A stretch of 14,117 bases of DNA from assembly GCA_037131145.1 (NCBI GenBank), contig JBAXRP010000102.1:1-14117 (forward strand), given 5' to 3'. Below, one piece after another: positions 1 through 8,111 of the stretch; position 1 is the stretch's first letter; each line of letters opens with the position of its first letter. The notes under the pieces are model-generated. The model had not been told where the DNA came from. It searched no databases and was given only the letters and a program-made list of their open reading frames with translations. Origin of the DNA: CAIVAT01 sp037131145 (lineage in GTDB: Bacteria; Bacteroidota; Bacteroidia; Bacteroidales; FEN-979). The position numbers and the translations under genes are program-made.

Positions 1-211
1 GTTTAAAAAGATAAAGTTAAAGCCACATTAATAAAATCGAAAACCATACATAATTGCACATAAAATACAAATATACAGTTTTTTAAGGAGAAAAGGAAAA
101 ATTAATCGTTAGGGTTGATGTTTTATTTCAACCTGCTGGTTATTTCCGGTTCATACATCATTCCCAAAATTCAGTAGTTTTCGTATTTTTACCCCTGGGA
201 AATGACGAACA
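1..211. other. AT-rich intergenic stretch, no gene seen
   Basis: No open reading frame of convincing length or composition covers this stretch on either strand. The left part is strongly AT-rich and carries one possible minus-strand -7 element (listed separately). The only start-to-stop frames reading off it leftwards are about 14 codons long, so any gene served by that promoter would begin beyond the window edge. The part from about 110 to 211 resembles ordinary intergenic sequence and leads directly into the palindromic element at 212. Confidence 0.6.
68..75 (-). promoter_or_regulatory. possible Bacteroidetes -7 promoter element facing left
   Basis: On the minus strand this reads TATATTTG, an exact match to the Bacteroidetes sigma-A -7 consensus TAnnTTTG. 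It sits in very AT-rich DNA, and no clear -33 TTTG box is present at the expected distance upstream, so a chance match is quite possible. If real, it would drive a minus-strand gene lying left of the window. Confidence 0.3.
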
Positions 212-366
212 TGAGCCTACTCCGAAAAGGAAACAATTTGGACTAAAGTCCAGTAACTATCTGTTTATCAATTGCCACGACCTTAAGGTCGTGGCAATTC
301 ATGTTGCTGATATACCGGGCTTTAGCCAAACTTTGATTTTTCTAACCACTTTTCGGAGTAGACTCA
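212..366. repeat. 155-bp palindromic repeat element (REP/MITE-like)
   Basis: The ends are an 18-bp inverted pair with one mismatch: TGAGCCTACTCCGAAAAG at 212-229 against CTTTTCGGAGTAGACTCA at 349-366. Inside lie GGACTAAAGTCC at 240-251, a perfect 30-nt palindrome at 270-299 (core GACCTTAAGGTC), and GGCTTTAGCC at 318-327, each able to form a hairpin by itself. The nested symmetry is far beyond chance. The element resembles palindromic REP-type or miniature mobile elements mobilised in trans, but no transposase is present. It lies 46 bp beyond the stop codon of the minus-strand beta-helix gene, so its central hairpin could also act as a transcript 3' end. No T-tract follows the hairpin on either strand. 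A related element lies near 12217-12318. Confidence 0.8.
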
Positions 367-412
367 AACTTGGAATTTGCAATCAGAATGTTATAATTTA
401 CTGCGGCTGCAG

Positions 413-3400
413 TCAGTTCAGGTTCAAAATATCCCTTTTCACGTTCAAAACCCCATCATTTGTAAGGTTTCCACCGTTTTCGATAATGAAATTTCCGAAA
501 ACAGCGAGTCCCGAACCAGAATTCAATGTAATGGTAGCGCCTGCCCTTACTGTGATGTTGTTACATTCCAGCCCGGTGAAACTCAGTATGCATTGGAATG
601 GCGTTGCCGGCGGAATTGTCAGGTTATCTGAATCCATTGGAACGCCCGAAGGAGTCCAGTTCGATGGATTGTTCCAGCTCGATGAAACTGTGCCGTTCCA
701 GGTTTTATTTGTAATTGCAGATTTTTCGTAACAACCGATGGTTGGGAATACCGGATCACGAAGCATATCATCAATGTCGTCGGTAACTTCCGGAATTCCA
801 ATACCCGCTGACCCGAGAGGAGAACCGGTATGCGGGTGTAGATTGTTTGTATTACTTTTGAATAACGGATCCAAACTTATCGAGTGTGCGTCCTTTATTG
901 AGGCGGTTCTCCAGTCGGCAAGCTGATAAATATCATCTCCATTCAATAATCCAAGGCTGCCATTGGCACAATAGAGGTCATTGAAATCGGAGATCAGATT
1001 TATTGTATCAGAAAAGTAAAAGCAATAGTCAACTCCGCCGCTCCCAGCCTGACTGAAATTTGCGAGAGCATTGTTCCGCATATTAAAATGTGAATAGCTA
1101 TCCCTTTTGATGGCTGCCGTTTGAGATGTTGCATCCGGCGTACCTTCAATGCTGACTGAGTTGTAATAAAAATCAGTAGTGTTATCGCCGCCGCTGAAAT
1201 CATAAACGCCAAAGATATTGGGGTCAGCCGAAGAACCTCCATCAAGTGCAATAGAGTTGTTGACTATTTCATTGGTCGCTCCTGCATTTCCATATAAATA
1301 CAGCCCGAAAATTGTAGGTGAAACGCCTGCATTTGCGCAGCGTCCAAGTCCGGATATCCGGTTTTTTGCGACATTGGCGCTATTAATAAAGATGCCGGTT
1401 GCTTCCGGATTTCCTGAAGTGGCAGTGAAAACAAAGTTCGTAATCAGATTCGCGGAAACGTTGCAGGTAATAGCTGACCGTACGCTTATTCCTTCAACTA
1501 ATCCAATAGAGGCAGCGTTTCTGATGGATTTGGCAGTATCAGTATTACCTATGATATTGTTTGTTATAGAACACCATCCATCATTAACTACTATCCCATA
1601 AAAGCTACCGGTGGTTGTATCGGATAAAAAAATATTTGAAATCGTATTATTCTGTATGTAATTGTTTGTCGATCCTGCATTGATGGAAATCCCTGAGAAA
1701 CCTCCGCTTCCTGAATTTATGCAGTAGCTACCCTCGCATTGAGGCAATTGCCCCCCAATATAATTCCCGGTTATATGGTTTCCGGACGACAACCAGCCTG
1801 GTACAAAATTAATGCCCCGCTGAAGAGTTGACGGCGGAGTTTCCAGGTTATTGAAAAAACTGTTTCCTGCGATTACCCATTCGCCGCCGTTGCCGATACC
1901 GGTTATATTAATGCCTGTTGAACTGTAGTTGGATATTTCATTTCCTCTGATGGTATTCGAATGATTGGGATTTGCAGTGGTTCCGAGGGAATAGATTCCG
2001 TAGAATTGAATGCCGGTCGTGTCGGTGCGATTATGAATAGCGTTAAAAAGAATTTGGTTATGGGAATTTCCTGAGAAAACCGTTGACGCGCCGAAAGTGA
2101 TTCCCAATAGCTCCGACTCGATATGGCAGTTGCGGATTGTATTGTTTTGGGCGCCGTTGAGGAAATGGATTACCGGGTAGCTGTTGTTCGTATTGCGAAT
2201 CCTGAAGTACCGGGAAGTTGTATCGCCGGCGGCGCCGGAGATTGTGACACGGTTAGCGCCGTTGAGAGTGATAAGACCCTTATCAACATTCCCCGAGATT
2301 AGTCGTTCAGTAGCGCCTTCTGGACTCACGGTTAGCGAATATGTTCCGGCGCCCTCCTCCAGCCAGCCATAAAGTTGCCAGTTTCCCGGTTCAGTCAGGT
2401 CGGAGATAGCCACGGCATCAACGTTCCCAACCATTATGTTTTGGTTGATAGTTTCAAAAAGACCGCCTGTTCCGGTAAGGTTTGGGTAATTGGCGCCAAT
2501 TCTCACAGTTAGAGTTCCGCTGAGCCCTGCCACAACTTTATAAGCGTCAGGATTGGCTGGCTTTGTGGAGCAGTCGGGTGGATTTGCAGTGAACCCGGCA
2601 GCCCCGGCAGAAGGAAATACGCTTATGCTGGGCATCGAATAGCTATCCTGAGCTGCAATGAAATAAAATACGCTGTCGGATATAGAAACGCCAAACCCGA
2701 AAGTAAACTTGTAGCTACTGTCGCCAGTATGTTCGCCGGCAGAGGCATTCCAGGCTCCATGGTTAATGTTCCAATATAAAACGGGCAAACCGGGACCAGA
2801 TACTGGGACGCCTGTTGCATCAGTTATTGTCGCTATCAGAGTTCGTTGAACCATCAAAGCTGTGTTTGGCAATTTTGAATAGATGATTTCAGGTCCCTGG
2901 CTGTCGCGCGGCGTTTCAAGCGCCCCCATTGAAGGGGTTGAATCATTGCGGATGGCATTTTCGAAATCACTTGTAATCCCAGTTACCGGAGCGGCGGCAT
3001 ACCGCGCAGGCGAGGTATAATCGAAGTGGAGGTCTGTGTGGGAGGCAAACAACGGATCGTCGCCTATTGAATGACCATCTTGCGAAGTGATCATTCTCCA
3101 TTGAGTAATAGTGGTCGCATTGGCGTAATCGCAATAACCCATTCGTCCCTGTATTCCTCCGGCAAAATAATCGTTGTAATCTATTGTGGAAAAACCGTAA
3201 CCCGGCATATTCGAATATATCGCATAAGATAGCGCGCTGGCAGCGGTATTTACGATGGAATTTCTGAAGATGTTGTTTTTCAGAATAATTTCTGCCGCCG
3301 AGCCGCCAATAAAAACTGCGGCGCTAATATCGCCAGCCGTTGCATGACTTACATTAGCTGCAAGGCTTACTGAATTGTAGTAAAGCGCGATTCCGGCGCC

Positions 3401-4885
3401 GTTTTCGATCCGGATTCCGGCAATAGCAAGGTTCATACTGCCAACTCCTGAAATATCAGTTACGATGTTGTTGATAATTGAAATATTAGCGGTCAAATAT
3501 CCCGGATTGACGTAAATGCCGGAACCTCCATAAGTGAAGGCGCCTGTATATTTCACCCCTGTAACCATATTCCCGGAAACGGTTGAATTTATGCAGCCGG
3601 CAGAGAGTTGAATACCTTTGGGTTCCGATGAGCCATTGACGATATTAAATACCGTGTTGCCTGAAATCATTGCGCCGGCACATTGCTGAAGATATATTCC
3701 ACACTGTTTTACTTCATTCCCTGGAATCAGGGAGCCAACAGAGTCGTCGGAGATGACAAGGTTGTTGTATATCCCCGTAACGCTGCCTCGCGAATAGATA
3801 CCATATCCTGCTTTGTAAAGAATGCAATTCTGAATGGCGACCTGGTCGTGATCGTATCCACCAGATCCAACTGTGGCGCCGCCCATGGTAATGGCGTAGG
3901 AACCGCTTCCGTTGTGACCGGCGCTTACTCTGCAATTCCTGATCAGAATATCGGCGCATCCCATTCCTGCTGCGGTTCCAATGAGTTGTATTGCAGCGAT
4001 GGTTCCCGAGGTTGCCGTGTTGGCGAAGGCGAGGTATTTTCCGACATTATTGTACCGTCCGTCAATAGTTACGCGATCGGCGCCGCTAAACCGGATAAGT
4101 CCTCCTGCAAAACCGCCCGAAACGACCCTCTCCTCAGCGGCGTCCGGCTGAATCGTCAGCGTGAAATATGAACCACCCGCTTCATACCATTGCGATAATG
4201 CTACCGCGCCGGTTTCAAATGTATTTGACACAATCAGAACAGTTGTATTTCCTTTCAAACCACCATTGTTTATTGCTTCAAACACGCCTCCTGCGCCGGT
4301 GATTGTTGGATAGTCGCCGGTTGAACCAACGGTTACGCCTCCGGTCAAAGCTGCTTTTATTGTTCTGAAACCCTCAGGCGCTTCAATAGCCGGAGTTTTT
4401 GCTGTGTCATTTACAATGATGGAATTACATTCTGCATCAATTAAATCATTATGGGCGGCGTTTAATGAAATATCATAAGTAAGCCAGAAATAATTAGTCC
4501 CTTCAGCCAAAACCTGTGAACCTACGATTGAAAAAGAACCAGCCGGAGTTGAATAATTTGCTCCAAACTGGTTTGTTGCGGTAAATGCGCTGCTTGTCCC
4601 GGTGTAATAAACTTTTGCGTCAACAATATCGCTGGCGTTTGTTGATCCGTTGGTATTCAGGGTAAATGAACTCACAATATCGGGGTTTACATTCCCGGTA
4701 GTTACAATCTGAATTCCAATGATCTGTTGATTGGATGAACCCTGCCGTATAATGCCGGTATTAGTTTGGGTGGTAGTGGAGCTTACATAAACATAAATTT
4801 GTTTATCGGCAGTCAAAGGCGCATTTTGAGCGTTGATGGAATATATGAATAACAATGAAATTAACAGAATTGATAGTGTTTTCAT
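413..4885 (-). CDS. secreted two-module right-handed beta-helix protein with BNR-associated N-terminal domain
   Basis: Residues 1-19 form a signal peptide (MKTLS, hydrophobic core, likely cleavage near SINA-Q), so the protein is exported. Residues about 25-172 match the BNR-associated N-terminal domain common in Bacteroidetes (KVYYTGTS, LAEGTNYFWLTYDIS). Two homologous modules follow, at about 183-657 and 789-1387. Each opens with a YP-(T/N)-(I/L)-TG-(A/T)-GG-(V/L)-FE-(A/T)-IN motif. Each continues through many N-x-I/V-type parallel beta-helix rungs and closes with a DPLF...DLH-type segment. A beta-sandwich-like linker (about 664-750) joins them. A final domain (1392-1490) has the TWNG...W...NW...GVP pattern. 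No recognisable type IX secretion C-terminal sorting domain is visible; the protein ends abruptly in NVKRDILNLN. The ligand or substrate is unknown: beta-helix proteins include polysaccharide lyases and adhesins, and I see no catalytic signature. The gene is divergent from the plus-strand cluster and probably unrelated to it. Confidence 0.9.
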   Translation of the reverse strand: MKTLSILLISLLFIYSINAQNAPLTADKQIYVYVSSTTTQTNTGIIRQGSSNQQIIGIQIVTTGNVNPDIVSSFTLNTNGSTNASDIVDAKVYYTGTSSAFTATNQFGANYSTPAGSFSIVGSQVLAEGTNYFWLTYDISLNAAHNDLIDAECNSIIVNDTAKTPAIEAPEGFRTIKAALTGGVTVGSTGDYPTITGAGGVFEAINNGGLKGNTTVLIVSNTFETGAVALSQWYEAGGSYFTLTIQPDAAEERVVSGGFAGGLIRFSGADRVTIDGRYNNVGKYLAFANTATSGTIAAIQLIGTAAGMGCADILIRNCRVSAGHNGSGSYAITMGGATVGSGGYDHDQVAIQNCILYKAGYGIYSRGSVTGIYNNLVISDDSVGSLIPGNEVKQCGIYLQQCAGAMISGNTVFNIVNGSSEPKGIQLSAGCINSTVSGNMVTGVKYTGAFTYGGSGIYVNPGYLTANISIINNIVTDISGVGSMNLAIAGIRIENGAGIALYYNSVSLAANVSHATAGDISAAVFIGGSAAEIILKNNIFRNSIVNTAASALSYAIYSNMPGYGFSTIDYNDYFAGGIQGRMGYCDYANATTITQWRMITSQDGHSIGDDPLFASHTDLHFDYTSPARYAAAPVTGITSDFENAIRNDSTPSMGALETPRDSQGPEIIYSKLPNTALMVQRTLIATITDATGVPVSGPGLPVLYWNINHGAWNASAGEHTGDSSYKFTFGFGVSISDSVFYFIAAQDSYSMPSISVFPSAGAAGFTANPPDCSTKPANPDAYKVVAGLSGTLTVRIGANYPNLTGTGGLFETINQNIMVGNVDAVAISDLTEPGNWQLYGWLEEGAGTYSLTVSPEGATERLISGNVDKGLITLNGANRVTISGAAGDTTSRYFRIRNTNNSYPVIHFLNGAQNNTIRNCHIESELLGITFGASTVFSGNSHNQILFNAIHNRTDTTGIQFYGIYSLGTTANPNHSNTIRGNEISNYSSTGINITGIGNGGEWVIAGNSFFNNLETPPSTLQRGINFVPGWLSSGNHITGNYIGGQLPQCEGSYCINSGSGGFSGISINAGSTNNYIQNNTISNIFLSDTTTGSFYGIVVNDGWCSITNNIIGNTDTAKSIRNAASIGLVEGISVRSAITCNVSANLITNFVFTATSGNPEATGIFINSANVAKNRISGLGRCANAGVSPTIFGLYLYGNAGATNEIVNNSIALDGGSSADPNIFGVYDFSGGDNTTDFYYNSVSIEGTPDATSQTAAIKRDSYSHFNMRNNALANFSQAGSGGVDYCFYFSDTINLISDFNDLYCANGSLGLLNGDDIYQLADWRTASIKDAHSISLDPLFKSNTNNLHPHTGSPLGSAGIGIPEVTDDIDDMLRDPVFPTIGCYEKSAITNKTWNGTVSSSWNNPSNWTPSGVPMDSDNLTIPPATPFQCILSFTGLECNNITVRAGATITLNSGSGLAVFGNFIIENGGNLTNDGVLNVKRDILNLN

Positions 4886-4916
4886 TTGCCGGTTTTGATA
4901 AGTTATCCTGATGTTT

Positions 4917-4924
4917 CAAACATA
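4917..4924 (-). promoter_or_regulatory. -7 promoter element for the beta-helix gene
   Basis: On the minus strand this reads TATGTTTG, an exact TAnnTTTG match, 31 bp upstream of the ATG at 4885. That spacing predicts a 5' leader of roughly 25 nt. The -33 TTTG box is not well conserved at the expected distance. Placement directly ahead of a monocistronic gene supports it. Confidence 0.5.
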
Positions 4925-4950
4925 CGACAAAAAACCGGATGGCTGAATAA

Positions 4951-5154
4951 ATTTATAGGAATATAAGCCCTTCGCTTTCCGTTTCGGAATCAGGCGAAAC
5001 CTTCCCGGATTTAATCTTGAATTTTTTAAATATTCAATGCCGCACCAGCTTTACAAACATTTCCCTTCAACGCATTGACCCGCAAACAGGAGAGATCAGG
5101 TATTTCTTCTCAATGGGTTTCTTCCCGATGGGAACCTTGCGAATACAATGGTAG
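4951..5154 (+). pseudogene. possible remnant of a gene 3' end
   Basis: Within the divergent intergenic region, one plus-strand frame stays open for 67 codons from just after a TAA at 4948 to a TAG at 5152-5154. It has no ATG near its beginning; the first is at 5113. The conceptual product has a protein-like composition. Its last part (LQRIDPQTGEIRYFFSMG, then FFPMGTLRIQW) resembles the end of a beta-barrel protein, with a glycine-aromatic pattern and a terminal tryptophan. This may be the decayed C-terminus of a deleted gene, left upstream of the biosynthetic cluster. A chance open frame of this length is not excluded, and I do not recognise the family. Confidence 0.3.
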
Positions 5155-5165
5155 TTAAAAATGAG

Positions 5166-5173
5166 TATCTTTG
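5166..5173 (+). promoter_or_regulatory. -7 promoter element for the biosynthetic cluster
   Basis: TATCTTTG followed by CAC is a textbook Bacteroidetes -7 element (TAnnTTTG), 20 bp ahead of the ATG at 5194. That predicts a very short leader of about 14-17 nt. The -33 box is weak; the nearest TTG (5137-5139) is farther away than the usual 19-21 nt. A short inverted repeat, TTCCC-GAT-GGGAA at 5122-5134, lies just upstream and could be an operator, though its 5-bp arms are weak evidence. This is the best candidate for the main promoter of the plus-strand genes. Confidence 0.6.
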
Positions 5174-5193
5174 CACTATCTTTATATATGTAA

Positions 5194-6981
5194 ATGAATA
5201 AAATAACCCCGCATTCATTCCATATCCCGGTATTGGGAATTGGATATTCCATTGACACGCCGGTGAAAGTGGCTCATCTTGGCATCTCTTCGGTGATTTC
5301 GCTTCTTGACGATATGCTGATGGAAAAATTACGCGAATTCTACAGCCGGAAGTTTGATCTTCCTTTTCAGGGTATATCTGAAAAAATTGAGGATTTCCGC
5401 GCAAAACGGATAACTGCATACCTCAACCTTGTTGATAAACTCGCAAAAGATAAATTTGAAGAATTAAAGACAACTTACGAACAGAAAAGCAGCGAATTTT
5501 CACGATATATCGAAATGCTTCAGGATTCATCGGCTCTGAAACAGAAATTTGAAAAGATTAAACGCGACTGGGATAACCTCGACGTCAGGGAGTGGATCAA
5601 CGAAAACCTTTCAATGGGCAATATTGATGTGAATATAATGACTAAGGTGGATAAGGAAAACTATCGGAACCATGAAAAACTGCCCGCCGAATACAACGAT
5701 GGTCATGCGGCGCTTCGCGGATTTGTTAAAAGCGACCTTTCATCGTCGGTTGTGCTGTCTGCGGGTATGAGTCCACGGTTGTATAATTACCTCGAATCGT
5801 TCAGCGAATTTTATCCTGATGAAAATTTTAATCTGAAAAAGAAGATCACTCTCAAAGTAAGCGATTACAGATCAGCGCTAATTCAGGGAAAATATCTTGC
5901 AAAAAAAGGATTGTGGGTTTCAGAATACCGGATTGAATCGGGACTGAATTGCGGGGGTCACGCCTTTCCCACCACCGGATACCTCCTTGGTCCGGTACTC
6001 GAAGAGATGAAGCTCAACCGCAAGGAACTTATCCATCAAACTTTTGAACTGCTCAAAAATGCCCTCATCGCTAAAAAACTACACTGTCCATCCGACCCGC
6101 CTGAGATAAAAATTACGGCACAGGGCGGCGTTGGAACATCAGAAGAACATCAGTTTCTTGCCGATCATTATGAACTCAATTCTGTTGGCTGGGGAACTCC
6201 GTTCCTTTTGGTTCCCGAAGTTGTTAATGTTGATAACAAAACCCTTGAGATGTTATGCGAAGCTACAGAAGAAGATTTGTATGTCAGTAACATCAGCCCG
6301 CTTGGCGTTCCGTTCAACAACCTACGCGGAAATACCAAAGACATCGAAAAAGACGCCTATATCCAAAAACATACGCCGGGAAATCCCTGTCCGAAAAAAT
6401 ATGCAGCGCTGAGTAATGAATTTGGAGCTCCTACGCTTTGCACGGCATCGAGAAAATATCAGAAACTGAAAATTGAGGAACTGAAAGCAAAAAACCTTAA
6501 CTCAGTTGAATATCAAACCGAATTCAATAAAATCGTTGACAAATCATGTATCTGCGTAGGGCTCGGCACATCTGCCCTGCTGGTAAACGACCTCGATACA
6601 AAAGTGGAACATCCGGGTGTTTCGGTGTGCCCAGGACCAAATATGGCATATTTTTCAAAGGAGATGACGCTGAAGGAAATGGTGGATCACATTTACGGAA
6701 AAATCAATGTAATCAGACGTAAAGACCGCCCTCACATGTTCATTAAGGAATTGTCAATCTACATAGATTACCTGAAAAACAAGATTGACGAAACCGCCAG
6801 ACCCTGGTCGGAAAAGCAGCAGGAATATTTCTCCACCTTCAGCGATAACCTCGACAAAGGCATTCAGTATTACAAGCAGTTGTTTTCATCAGTGAAACTG
6901 AGCCTTCAGGATAAAAAGGCAAAACTGATTGCAGATCTTGAAAAATTTGAAATTCAGTTGAAAAACCTCCCGGTTCGTTAG
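5194..6981 (+). CDS. unknown 595-residue protein with TIM-barrel/FMN-enzyme-like motifs
   Basis: I do not recognise a characterised family. The N-terminus (HIPVLGIGYSIDTPVKVAHLG, followed by ISSVIS) resembles the first strand and loop of TIM-barrel FMN enzymes such as nitronate monooxygenases. The segments AQGGVGTSEEH (309-319) and SVGWGTPF (330-337) resemble the glycine-rich phosphate-binding strands of that fold. GLNCGGHAFPTTG (250-262) is probably part of the active site. Cysteines are plentiful: C253, C298, C355, C399, C416, C452, C454 and C479. The CIC pair in particular raises a metal or Fe-S possibility. Charged, probably helical or coiled-coil regions occur at about 60-115 and 515-590. 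It is the first gene of the plus-strand run and ends 5 bp before the methyltransferase. An oxidoreductase role in the pathway is inference only. The start follows the promoter at 5166 closely, and no earlier in-frame start is needed. Confidence 0.85.
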   Translation: MNKITPHSFHIPVLGIGYSIDTPVKVAHLGISSVISLLDDMLMEKLREFYSRKFDLPFQGISEKIEDFRAKRITAYLNLVDKLAKDKFEELKTTYEQKSSEFSRYIEMLQDSSALKQKFEKIKRDWDNLDVREWINENLSMGNIDVNIMTKVDKENYRNHEKLPAEYNDGHAALRGFVKSDLSSSVVLSAGMSPRLYNYLESFSEFYPDENFNLKKKITLKVSDYRSALIQGKYLAKKGLWVSEYRIESGLNCGGHAFPTTGYLLGPVLEEMKLNRKELIHQTFELLKNALIAKKLHCPSDPPEIKITAQGGVGTSEEHQFLADHYELNSVGWGTPFLLVPEVVNVDNKTLEMLCEATEEDLYVSNISPLGVPFNNLRGNTKDIEKDAYIQKHTPGNPCPKKYAALSNEFGAPTLCTASRKYQKLKIEELKAKNLNSVEYQTEFNKIVDKSCICVGLGTSALLVNDLDTKVEHPGVSVCPGPNMAYFSKEMTLKEMVDHIYGKINVIRRKDRPHMFIKELSIYIDYLKNKIDETARPWSEKQQEYFSTFSDNLDKGIQYYKQLFSSVKLSLQDKKAKLIADLEKFEIQLKNLPVR

Positions 6982-6986
6982 ATCTG

Positions 6987-8093
6987 ATGAGTTATAATAA
7001 ACCGCAACCTATTAAGAATCTCCCACCTGTCTGGCTCATAAAAGCCATCAATTCTTTCCGCGCCTTTCTTCTTCAACTCAATAGGAAACTCTTCCCTGGA
7101 AATGTCGTATTGTACGAGCAGTTTCAGTATTTCTGGCTTTTACCCTCTTTATATGTTGCAGCAAAACTCGACATCGCAACCCTGCTGAAAGAGAAACCAC
7201 TAACTGCCGCTGAAATCTCTGATTGTATTCACGTTGATTCGTCCAACGTCTTACGACTGTTACGCGCTCTTGCAAGCCAGGGAATATTCCGGCAAATGAA
7301 GGATGGCCGATACTGTCTGAATGGCATGTCGAAAGCGCTGCTCGATAAACAAGGTTCTCTGCGGTACATGATCCTTCATCATCTCGGTCCGGTCAACTGG
7401 AACCTGATGAGCAATCTCGAAGTCGCCGTTAAAACCGGCATGGATCCATTCAAAGAACGATACGGCGCCGTGATTTATGAATACCTGAAAGATCATCCGG
7501 CAGAGTATGAACTGTTTGATAAATCAATGTCAAACCTCTCAGAACTTGGCCTCGCCCCTATCCTCAATGCATATAACTTTTCAAAGTATAAGGTTGTCGC
7601 TGATATCGGAGGCGGCGAAGGATTCCTGCTTGCAAACATCCTGAAAAACAATCCGGGATCAACCGGAATACTTTTCGATACAACCGAAGCAGTTGCGAAA
7701 GCCCCGGAAATACTTGCCGTTCATAAGGCGCTCAACCGTACCAAGATCATCGCCGGCGATTTTTTTAAAACTATTCCAGTTGAAGCAAACATTTATATCC
7801 TTAAGAATATTATCCACAACTGGAGCGATGAAGATTGTTTGATAATTTTATCCAATATTTCAAAAAATATGCTGGCTGACAGCCGGTTGCTTATTGTTGA
7901 AATGGTAGTTCCCCCCGGAAATACGCCTTCCCTTTCCAAATTACTCGATATCCAGATGATGGCTGCAATGCATGGAGGAAAGGAACGTACCGCCGTTGAA
8001 TTTGAAACCATTCTTGTCAAAGCAGGATTCACTCTGCCAACGATAATTCCAACCATTGCACCTATTTGCCTTATTGAAGCTAAAAAGCAATGA
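6987..8093 (+). CDS. SAM-dependent O-methyltransferase (COMT/Methyltransf_2 family)
   Basis: This enzyme should transfer a methyl group from S-adenosylmethionine to a hydroxyl on a small, often aromatic or polyketide, substrate. The 368-residue length fits the family. Residues about 40-120 form the N-terminal dimerisation/winged-helix domain (LDIATLLKEKPLTAAEISD, then SSNVLRLLRALAS). The SAM-binding motif I is VADIGGGEG, with D206. The catalytic base region IIHNWSDEDC carries H277, matching the His-x-Trp-(S/D)-Asp-(E)-x-Cys signature of plant caffeate-type and bacterial pigment O-methyltransferases. The substrate cannot be read from the sequence. It starts 5 bp after the preceding stop with no Shine-Dalgarno site, which is normal in Bacteroidetes. 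Its position next to carrier-protein genes suggests a tailoring step. Confidence 0.9.
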   Translation: MSYNKPQPIKNLPPVWLIKAINSFRAFLLQLNRKLFPGNVVLYEQFQYFWLLPSLYVAAKLDIATLLKEKPLTAAEISDCIHVDSSNVLRLLRALASQGIFRQMKDGRYCLNGMSKALLDKQGSLRYMILHHLGPVNWNLMSNLEVAVKTGMDPFKERYGAVIYEYLKDHPAEYELFDKSMSNLSELGLAPILNAYNFSKYKVVADIGGGEGFLLANILKNNPGSTGILFDTTEAVAKAPEILAVHKALNRTKIIAGDFFKTIPVEANIYILKNIIHNWSDEDCLIILSNISKNMLADSRLLIVEMVVPPGNTPSLSKLLDIQMMAAMHGGKERTAVEFETILVKAGFTLPTIIPTIAPICLIEAKKQ

Positions 8094-8099
8094 TCTTCT

Positions 8100-8107
8100 T
8101 AATTTTG
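8100..8107 (+). promoter_or_regulatory. possible internal -7 element at the permease gene
   Basis: TAATTTTG matches TAnnTTTG exactly but ends only 4 bp before the ATG at 8112. Transcription from it would start at or beside the start codon, giving a leaderless or nearly leaderless message. The genes around it are so close that readthrough from 5166 is the simpler explanation. Confidence 0.3.
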
Positions 8108-8111
8108 CGCC

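Noticed and set aside
3683..4171. 162-codon plus-strand open frame inside the beta-helix gene
   Set aside because: It is antisense to a long, clearly protein-like repeat sequence, and its own product shows no family features; it is a shadow of the real gene.
5096..5419. Minus-strand frame of 107 codons over the start of the 595-residue gene
   Set aside because: It overlaps the recognised promoter and the conserved N-terminus of the plus-strand gene, and shows no domain.
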